44,068 nt of DNA from the NCBI GenBank assembly GCA_010672925.1, contig JAAHFP010000047.1, forward strand, positions 1-44,068. Reading direction: 5' to 3'. A program made the translations under genes and the position numbers. The DNA comes from Symploca sp. SIO1C2. GTDB lineage: Bacteria > Cyanobacteriota > Cyanobacteriia > Cyanobacteriales > Coleofasciculaceae. The notes beneath the pieces were generated by a model that was not told the DNA's origin, ran no database searches, and saw nothing but the letters and a program-made list of their open reading frames with translations. Below are positions 1 to 8,300 of this stretch, piece after piece (the stretch's first letter is position 1; every line of letters begins with the position of its first letter).

Positions 1-111
1 GCCCTGCCTCTCCTAGACTTGGCAATTGCACGCATTCTTGGGACACCATCGACTGAATTGATTGATTTTTTATCTTGCGGACTATCAGACTTTGGAGTTT
101 CGCACTCCTAA
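1..111 (+). CDS. C-terminal tail of an unidentified protein, cut by the window edge
   Basis: An open frame runs from base 1 to a TAA at 109-111 and encodes 36 residues ending in DFGVSHS. It lacks a start because the window begins inside it. I do not recognise the family. It lies just before an arsenite-permease remnant in a different frame, so it may itself be debris joined by rearrangement. It could also be non-coding. Confidence 0.25.
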   Translation, partial: ALPLLDLAIARILGTPSTELIDFLSCGLSDFGVSHS

Positions 112-132
112 CTAGTCTAAACTCCAGTTATT

Positions 133-420
133 TTCTTCATCACCTATGTCGCCGCACAGAAATTAGGGCTAGTATACGAAGATGCAGCTCCGGTAGCATT
201 AATTGGAGCAAGTAATCATTTTGAAGTAGCGATCGCTACTGCCGTTACCCTATTTGGACTCAACTCTGGAGCTGCCCTTGCTACTGTTGTAGGTGTGCTA
301 ATCGAAGTACCAGTGATGTTGATGCTGGTTGGGTTTTGTAAGCATACAGCTTTTTGGTTTCCCCGGGAACCAGAGAAAGCTACGCTACCTGATCCTCGTT
401 GTTTAAAATACGATGTGTGA
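133..420 (+). pseudogene. acr3: ACR3-family arsenite efflux transporter, C-terminal remnant
   Basis: The frame from 133 to the TGA at 418-420 encodes about 95 residues. It begins [20 protein letters not shown] and includes [27 protein letters not shown] and a final [12 protein letters not shown] block. These match the last two membrane segments and tail of cyanobacterial ACR3 arsenite permeases, which use proton motive force to export arsenite across the inner membrane. Such proteins are normally about 380 residues. The first three quarters are missing, and an in-frame stop (118-120) lies directly upstream with no start codon. The remnant cannot form a transporter. Its tail abuts a palindromic repeat element, suggesting past rearrangement here. 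Confidence 0.85.
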
Positions 421-537
421 TACCAAATCCGGTATAAACAAACCCGTTATGTCCACATTGTAGAGACGTTGCAGGCAACGTCTCTACAAGATTTCGAGGT
501 TTGCTGAAAACGGGGGTATCCAAACGTGATTTGGTAT
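420..537. repeat. MITE-like palindromic element with nested inverted repeats
   Basis: The outer ends are inverted copies: ATACCAAATC at 420-429 and GATTTGGTAT at 528-537. Inside is a perfect 15-bp inverted repeat, TTGTAGAGACGTTGC (458-472) and GCAACGTCTCTACAA (475-489), around a 2-base loop. As RNA or single strand it would form a long hairpin. The GTAGAGACGTTGC palindrome is, from memory, one of the most frequent dispersed repeats in filamentous cyanobacterial genomes. There is no coding capacity. It could also act as a bidirectional transcription barrier between the remnant and the cyclase gene. Confidence 0.7.
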
Positions 538-583
538 TATAATTCCACACCATATCTATTCGTCTCAACTCCAGTTAGAAAAC

Positions 584-1417
584 ATGTTGCGAAAATCTCT
601 GTTGACCTTAGCAATGATTGCCAACCTCGGTCTAGCAGCATCAGGTACAGTAAAAACTTCCAATAACCCTAGCTTGTGGAATACCCTAGCTGAGCTAAAG
701 TCGCGAGAGTTTGTTGACTTGACCCATGCTTTTCATCCGGACATTCCCCACTGGCCAGGTTTTGACCCGGAAGTAAGAACTACTATCTATCACTACGACC
801 AGATGATTGGTACTAAGGGTTCTGGATTTCTGGCACATCGCTACAGCATTCCTGGTCAATGGGGCACTCATGTTGATCCACCAGCCCACTTTATCAAAGG
901 AAAACGCTTTCAGGACGAAATCTCCGTCAAGGAAATGGTGTTACCGCTGGTAGTGTTCGATGTCAGCAACAAAGTAGCACAAAATCCTGACTATCAGATT
1001 AAGATGGAGGATGTCCGGGCTTGGGAGAAGAAATATGGCCAAGTACCGGAAGGAGCCTTTGCTGCGATGCGTACTGACTGGCACAAACGCTGGCCTAGTA
1101 TGACCAAAATGCGTAATGAGGACTCCCAAGGTATTGCCCATTATCCAGGTTGGAGTGCCGAGGTTCTGAAGTATCTCTACGAAGAGCGAAAAATCACTGC
1201 TTCTGGTCATGAAACCACTGACACTGATCCAGGTATTTCTACTAGCCAAGATGACTATTCCCTTGAAGCTTACATTTTAGCCCAAGACAAATATCAGATA
1301 GAGTTGCTCTCTAACCTGGATCAGGTGCCAGAATATGGCGCGATCGCAATTGTTACTTTTCCCAAGCCACTGAAGGGTTCAGGTTTTCCTGCAAGAGTTT
1401 TCGCAATTCTTCCATGA
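584..1417 (+). CDS. Secreted cyclase-family (kynurenine formamidase-like) metal hydrolase
   Basis: This 277-residue protein belongs to the cyclase family (PF04199), metal-dependent hydrolases that include bacterial kynurenine formamidase and isatin hydrolase. The metal motif is visible as GTHVDPPAHF (about residues 94-103; His96, Asp98, His102), with a second conserved His-Glu in ASGHETTDTDPG near 209. The N-terminus is a Sec-type signal peptide: MLRKS, then a hydrophobic stretch, with likely cleavage near residue 21, so it should act in the periplasm. The usual first His of the family motif is Gln92 here. It converges on the biosynthetic cluster with only 47 bp between the stops, so it is probably not part of that operon. 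The substrate cannot be told from sequence. Start ATG at 584; no strong ribosome site is visible. Confidence 0.85.
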   Translation: MLRKSLLTLAMIANLGLAASGTVKTSNNPSLWNTLAELKSREFVDLTHAFHPDIPHWPGFDPEVRTTIYHYDQMIGTKGSGFLAHRYSIPGQWGTHVDPPAHFIKGKRFQDEISVKEMVLPLVVFDVSNKVAQNPDYQIKMEDVRAWEKKYGQVPEGAFAAMRTDWHKRWPSMTKMRNEDSQGIAHYPGWSAEVLKYLYEERKITASGHETTDTDPGISTSQDDYSLEAYILAQDKYQIELLSNLDQVPEYGAIAIVTFPKPLKGSGFPARVFAILP

Positions 1418-1464
1418 TATCCTATGGAGCTCAGAGGTGATCAATCTTTTCCTGATTAACTTCA

Positions 1465-2277
1465 TTAGAGCCTCGTTTCGACAATTAAATATCCATTACG
1501 AAAGTAGGGGAATTGGGCAAGAAATTTCAAAAGTAGTTGCCATTGCCAAGGCCAACGTTCAGGATATAGCTGATAGAGAGACCAAACATTGACTACTTGC
1601 AATCCCATAGCAGCTAAGTCTTGTTCATTTTTAACAAACCACTTGAGGGGAGCTCCAATTTTAGTAAAGTTTTTATTAGAAATTTTGGTATAATTTCCTA
1701 AAATTTCCACATCTAAGGTGGCACCTGGAAAACGAGAGCGCATCGCACTGATGAGCTGCTGCACCTCATTGACCTCAAAATAGGCTAGTAAGCCCTCTGC
1801 AATAAACAAAATGTTTTCTGGCGCTACATCGGTCAAAGTATCCATCCAGTCAAAATCCATAACTGAAGCACTAACAAACTGATGTTGTTGTGTCTGTGTA
1901 TCTAACTTAGAGCGTAATTCAGTTACCACAGGGAGATCCAGCTCTAACCAACGCTCAGCATTCTTTCCGACACGATGAAAACGAGTAGACAATCCAGCTC
2001 CCAATTCCATGACAACAGGATGGGAATGGTTAGCAATATGATGAGATGCTATTTTGTCATGGTGGTAAGTTCGGATAGCAGTTAGAATATTACCGGCTCT
2101 ACTATATTTAGTATAAAATTCCTCTAGTTCATTATTAAAAGGTAGGAGTTTTAACCACTCAACAGCTAGTGGATCTTGAAAGAGAGGATGAGAATGAGTT
2201 TGTTCATCAGCTCGTCCCCGGAGTGGCAAAAGTAAGGTGCTGGGTACACCTGTTAATTCGGTAAGAATTTGAGACAT
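1465..2277 (-). CDS. LCMT/PPM-family SAM-dependent O-methyltransferase
   Basis: This 270-residue methyltransferase is of the leucine-carboxyl-methyltransferase type (PF04072, the TcmP/PPM1 group). Diagnostic blocks are the N-terminal TLLLPLRGRADE and FQDPLAVEW, the SAM-binding VVMELGAGLSTRF (88-100) and the acidic WLELDLPVV (110-118). Characterised relatives methylate carboxylates or hydroxyls of proteins and polyketides. It is the last gene of the minus-strand biosynthetic run, 87 bp after the terminal synthetase with its thioesterase. The two PKS-borne hydroxyls already have better candidates upstream. This enzyme may therefore methylate the released C-terminal carboxylate; that assignment is inference. 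A GGAG motif lies upstream of the ATG at 2277. Confidence 0.8.
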   Translation of the reverse strand: MSQILTELTGVPSTLLLPLRGRADEQTHSHPLFQDPLAVEWLKLLPFNNELEEFYTKYSRAGNILTAIRTYHHDKIASHHIANHSHPVVMELGAGLSTRFHRVGKNAERWLELDLPVVTELRSKLDTQTQQHQFVSASVMDFDWMDTLTDVAPENILFIAEGLLAYFEVNEVQQLISAMRSRFPGATLDVEILGNYTKISNKNFTKIGAPLKWFVKNEQDLAAMGLQVVNVWSLYQLYPERWPWQWQLLLKFLAQFPYFRNGYLIVETRL

Positions 2278-2364
2278 AGAGATTAATCTCCTATTTATTA
2301 AAAATTTGCACTAGGTATTGATTGAATTGTCAGTTTGTACTCAAGGCTCTAACACTCATTCACA

Positions 2365-5300
2365 CTAATACCTCAAATTAAACTTGCTATTACTTAGGGC
2401 TTGCTCTAGACAAGCTTGTAACTTCCGAGCCAGGGTAGTTATATCAGGTTGATAAAGCATGTATTCGTGATAACCAGGAATAGTCTGTACCTCAACCTGG
2501 GCAATGGCTTCCTCTGCCCAACCTAGGGTTGAACCCATAGCAGAAATAATTTCTAAGGATAATCCTATTGAGCCTTTTTCAGCACGAAACAGAGTCATAG
2601 AACCTGGATAGCTAGGTGGTGAGTAGTTACGCGCTGCTGTGTAATTTACCCTCAAAACTTGGAGGAGGCGTTCAAGATCAGCAACTCCAAAATCAGCAGG
2701 AACTACATTAGCGTGTTGAGCTTTCTCCAAAATAAAGGCTGTTCCTTCTTCAGGAGTAAGTTTTTTAAATTCTTCAGTAGCTACTGAAATAGTTCCCCCA
2801 AGCAATTGAAAAACCATTTCTTCCCCTTCTACTAAGTTTTGCTCATCAGGCAGCTTAGAGGGAGCACAAGTATCAAGTAATCCTAAAAAAGTTACCTGTT
2901 CACCTTGATTTGTTAGTTCGTAAGCTATTTGTAATGCTACTAGTCCACCAAATGACCAACCGAGTAGAGTATACGGACCATTTGGTCGCACCTCACGAAT
3001 GGCAGAAAGGTAAAGAGTAGCCATATCTTCTACCCGTGTAAGTGGTTCTTGCCCTTTTTCTATACCTAATGCTTGTATACCATAGAAAGGTTGTTCCGGT
3101 CCTAACAGTCGAGCTAAGTCAAAGTAGCAAAAAGCAGTTCCACCAGCAGGGTGTATACCGAAGATTGGCACTTTGGAGCCGTTGGAATTAATAGGAAACA
3201 CAGGGGAAAAAGAAGAACGACTTTCTTCAATCAACAGAGCAGCAAGTTGTTCAATAGTTGGGTATTGGAACAAGGTTGACAGCAGTAGAGAGTTGCCAAA
3301 CTCTTTTTCAAGGTAGTTCATCAACTGCACTGCCAAAAGAGAATTACCACCCAATTCAAAGAAATTATCATAAACACCTATTTTTGATACCCCAAGCACC
3401 TCCCGCCAAATTTGAGCAATTTGACGCTCTAATTCGTTCCTCGGCTGCACTCGTTCTTGGATAGAGCTACCCAAACTACTCTGTGAGAGTAAATCAATAT
3501 CAATCTCTCCTCTCTCAGTTAAAGGCATTTTTGGTAACTCCACCACAGCACAACGACTTGGTTTACCCAAAGCATCAGTTATCTGATGCTCCAGAAAACT
3601 TACATCTGGCTTTCCTTGACCATTAGTCGTAAAGTAAGCTGTTAATTGCTGCAAACTATCCGATAGAGCGGTAAACCTGCGGATATTCGGATTACGACCA
3701 TCCAAACCCACTATTAAGTAGGGTTGGTTATGGCATAACCCTGCTAGTAGTGAAGACATACCTTGAGGTGCTCCTACTGCTAAGTAACCCTTTGCCTCAC
3801 TCAGTTGCTTCATCTGATAACCCCGACTCATCCCTATTTCATCCCACATACTCCAAGCAAAACAATAGCTGTTTAACCCCTCCTGATAGCGTTGATAATG
3901 GGAAAAACGATCTAAGAAACTATTGGCTGCTGCGTAAGCTCCCACCGTCGTGCCGCCAAAGAAACCATTAATAGAGGAGAAGTTGATAAACAAACTATGT
4001 GGCTGCTTTTCTACCAATTGATGTAATACCAAAGTACCTAATAGTTTGGGGTGCAACACCTGAGCGAAACTCTCTGGTGTTTCCTCCATCAGCAAACGCT
4101 CCTGCATAAACCCTGCTAAATGAATCACTCCATCAAGTTGAGCTTGCCATTGAGATAAAGTTTGTTGTACTACTTGTTGCACTTGAGTGACATTGCAGAT
4201 ATCTACGGCTTGATAAACTACCTCCCCACCCAATTGTTGCAATTGTTGATAAGCTAGGATTTTATCTGCTACTTTACCCCCTTGCTGTAAATTGGTTTCC
4301 CAACAGTCTCTCTCCGGTAAAGGAGTTCGACCCAAAAGTAGCAGTTTAGCTTGATAATGTTGGAGCAGATATTTGGCAATCTCAACTCCTACTCCCCCCA
4401 AACCTCCACTGATCAGGTAAGTGCCTCCTGTTTTGAAGGGTAATGCTTGTTTGGGTAATGAAGGAAGGTTAAGTTTCTCCAAACCTGATACCCAACGCTC
4501 TCCGTCTCGATATGCCACTTCTGAGTCTTTAGCATCAGTCGTTAGTTCCTCAAGTATCCGAGTGCTATTGACTTCTAATGACTCTAGAGGTAAGTCGATA
4601 TGGCGACAGTGCCAGTGAGGTATTTCCTGGGGAATAGTTTTCAGTAAACCTGGTACTGTAGCTTTGGCATAGGCAATAGGTTCTTGAGGATTTAGAGATT
4701 GACTATGACTGGCGACATAAAGCAGTCTGACTGGCTCATCTGGGCTCTGATTACCAAAAGTTTGTAGGATCAATAAGAGGCTATAAATCCCAGTTTTTTG
4801 TACTGTTTCTAAAGATTCTGCATCAGCAATTTGTTCGTCATTCTCATCAAAATGCCACAGATGTATAATCGCTCGGATTTGGAGGTTATCTGCTGCCAAC
4901 GATTGGTATAACTGTTGATAATGTTCCCGATTATCTGGAGCTATTATATATTGATGAGCATTGACTTTGGTAAAAGATTCTCCTAATTCTATCTGAATAT
5001 ACTGCTGACAATAATTGTCTAACTTGTGGCAGAGTTTTTTAGCCAAGCCCCAGTTATCAAACAATACTAATATAACTCCAATATTGGCTATTTTGGCTAG
5101 TTGATGATCACCATTTTGTCGCCGCCATTTTTTTTGATAAAACCACTCAGGAATAGTGTTAGCATTTTCTGTGATTAAATCTACTCGTTTTAAAATATTG
5201 TGAAATTTTCTTGCCGCAAATTTTTTACTTAGTTGAGTACGTTGAATCTTACCTATAGCAGTTTTCGGAATCAAATCTTTGTCTAGGGGAATTAAAAAAT

Positions 5301-8300
5301 CGGGATTAATCCCAATGCTATTTACTACTTGTTCTCTGATCCTTTTTAATAGAACTAGTAAACCCCTGTCTTCGGTTGCTTCTGTATTAAAAAATAGAGC
5401 TAATTTATCGGTATTGCTATTTGGCTCCCTCACAGCACAAGCTGCTGTGTAAGAAACCTCTATTTCTTCCAGTTCTTCAACAGCAGCTTCAATTTCGTGA
5501 CTGTAATAATTTAAACCATTGATGATAATTACATCTTTTTGTCGCCCAGTAATAGTTAAATGTCCGTTTTGGAGAAAGCCTAAATCTCCTGTATTAAACC
5601 AACCATCTATAGTAAAAGCTTCTTCGTTGGCAACTGGATTTTGATAGTAACCTGATGTGACAGATGCACCTTTAACTTGTAAAGCTCCAACAACACCTTC
5701 AGGAACAACTTGTTGGTTAACGTCAACAATTCTCAAACAAGCTCCCGAAATTGGTCTCCCTAACTCAACAAATTTATCTTCATCAGATGAAGATTCAAAA
5801 GAAAAACTGTTAGACCAGGTGATACCTGAACAAGTTTCGCACATTCCAAAAGCAGGATGAATAGCTTTTGATGATAAACCATAAGGGCTTAAAAGTTGGA
5901 GAAAGTTTCTGGCGGTTTTGGTCACAATTGCTTCTCCAGCATTGACCAAAAATTTCATTGAAGACAAATCCCAGTGTCCTTTGGCAATTTCTTCTGCGCG
6001 ATCGCTAATCAGAGTAAAGGCAAAATTTGGTGCCCAGCTAATTGTAGCGTGATGCTGGTCAATTAAATCTAACCATTTAAGTGGATTTTGCAGTATCAAT
6101 TGTGTCGGTACATGAATTTGCTGACACCCTAAATCAACTGCCATCATACTCAGAAATACCAAAGCACCGACATGATCCATCGGCATCCAGTTCAAGGTGA
6201 CATCCTGGCAGGAAAATTGGTTCATTGCGGTCGTACCAGCAGTCATACTCAATAAATTGCAGTGTTTCTGCATCACTGCTTTGGGTTTTCCTGTGCTTCC
6301 GGAAGTTAACAGCAAAACTGCTAAGTCTTGTGGTTGACTTTTATAGATCTGTGTATCTGGTTCAAAGCTTCGTAAGCCTTCCAAAGTTTTAACCACAAAA
6401 TCTTCTAAATTCAGGCGTTGTGACCAACCACGCACAGATGATGCTAATTTGTCATCTGTAAGTACCAGAGGTTGTCCTAACATCTGCCAGGTATTTTGCA
6501 ATTTCGTCAGTGTACTATGGGATTGGTCATAACTTGGTGGTATTGATACTGGTACCGGAACAAATCCTCCCAACACACAGCCCCAAAATGCACTAATAAA
6601 ATCCTGATTTTGCTCCAGTTGAAAGATGACTTTGTCTTGGGGTTTCAAGCCTAACTGCCTCAATCCACCTAAAATTCTTTGAGCTTCAACCCACAACTCA
6701 CTGTAAGTTTGAGTTATCACCTCCCCATCAGGCTGAATATAGATGAGATTAGTATCTGCGTGCTGTTGAGCTGCTCGTTGCAATGCTTGTGCTAAAGTTG
6801 TTGGTGCATTTTCAAGCCATTGCAATGGCTCTCCCGCACTAATGGCTAACTTTCCTGAGGTTGCCTTGGTTTGTAGTTGTGCATTTGAGGCTAACTGTTC
6901 TACTACAGGAGTTGCACTATGATCAGGAAGAGTTATTTGCTCTAATGGCAGCAAGTCTGATAGATGTAATGGTGACAAATGTGGGGTTTTCTGTTGCACC
7001 ACTACTGCCACTTGTTCAATTTCTGGCAATGCTCTCAGCTGTATTTCCCATCGCTGCACTAAGTTATCGTCAATTACTGGGAAATTAGCTAGGGCTAATT
7101 CGTCTACTTTTCCTTTCGGAGTCAAAGGTAAACTTGACAGGGGAACATAAGCTCCTGGCATCATATATGGGGGTAACTGCTGCTGCATGTAAGAGTGGAA
7201 CTGTTGAGGTTTCCAGGGTCCTGCAACGACGACATAAGCTACGAGGAATGTTTGGTGAGCTAATACATAAGCCTGTTCTACTTCTGTAGCTGATAACAGA
7301 GCAGTTTCTATGTTTGCTAGTTGTATTCGTTTGCCTGTTATCCAGACATGGCGTTGCTTGGTTCCGACTATTTCTAGATAACCGTTGTTGTGGCGACAAC
7401 CTAAGTCTCCAGTGCGAAATAATCTACCTAATTTGGGATGGTCTATAAATTCCTGTGATGTTAATTTTTCCTGATGGAGATAGCCTCTGGCTAAACTAGA
7501 ACCTCCAACATAGATTTCCCCTAGTACTTCCATTGGTACTGGCTGTTTTTCTTGGTCTAGTAAATAAACGGATAACCGACTAGGAGTGCCTACAGGGACG
7601 TTTTTGGTAATGGGTTTTTCTTCCCACTGGAAGTGGGTGATTTCTCCTGCCGCTTCCGGAAGGCTGTAGAAGTTATGTAATGAGACATTAAAGGTTTTGA
7701 TAAATGTGTTGGCAAGTTCTGTTGATAGAATTTCTCCACTGCAAAGGAGCGAGTGCCAAGAGTTCAAAACTGCTTTTGGGTTAGAAGTATTTAACCAACT
7801 AGAAAGTTCTGATGGGTATAGATGAGCTATCGTAATTTGGTGTTGGGTAAATAGATTTTGTAGTTCTGTAGGGTCATTGGTTGAAGCGATAACTAGTTTC
7901 CCGCCGGTAAGTAAGGGTAAACCAATTTCAAGTAGGGCGATTTCTTCAGCGAGTGAGGCTTTGTGCAGTAAGATGTCTTGATTGGTTAGGTGTAAGGTTT
8001 CTTGAAGTGACTGTAACCGTTGAGTAAGGCTGCGATGTTCTACTAAAGTTTGGTTGAGGAGATAGGCAAGGTTAGTTGCTGCTGTTGCTATGTTGGGGTT
8101 CTGTGTAGTTTGTTGAGTAATGCTCTCCCAATCAGTGTCTAGGCAGAGGTTTTGAGTACGGTGTTGGGGCAGTTGTAGTTTGAGATGATATTGAGTGAGA
8201 ATCAGCGGGATTGAGTTTAAGTTTTCTGAGGAGTTGCTCCCTTCTATCGGTTGATAGAATCTTCCTGCTTTAAATAAGGCTAATAGTGCGATGATTTTTT

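Larger units (their letters stand above)
115..577. repeat. Direct-repeat pair flanking the ACR3 remnant
   Basis: The 16-mer GTCTAAACTCCAGTTA at 115-130 recurs at 562-577 as GTCTCAACTCCAGTTA, one mismatch apart. Between the copies lie the truncated ACR3 fragment and the palindromic element. The downstream copy sits six bases before the ATG of the cyclase gene. A 16/1 match within 600 bp is unlikely by chance. It suggests that the enclosed segment arrived by insertion, or that the upstream leader of the cyclase gene was duplicated. Confidence 0.55.

Noticed and set aside
584-1417. Cyclase-family gene as part of the peptide pathway
   Set aside because: It is convergent to the cluster and carries a signal peptide. 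No step in the predicted pathway needs a periplasmic amidohydrolase-type enzyme.
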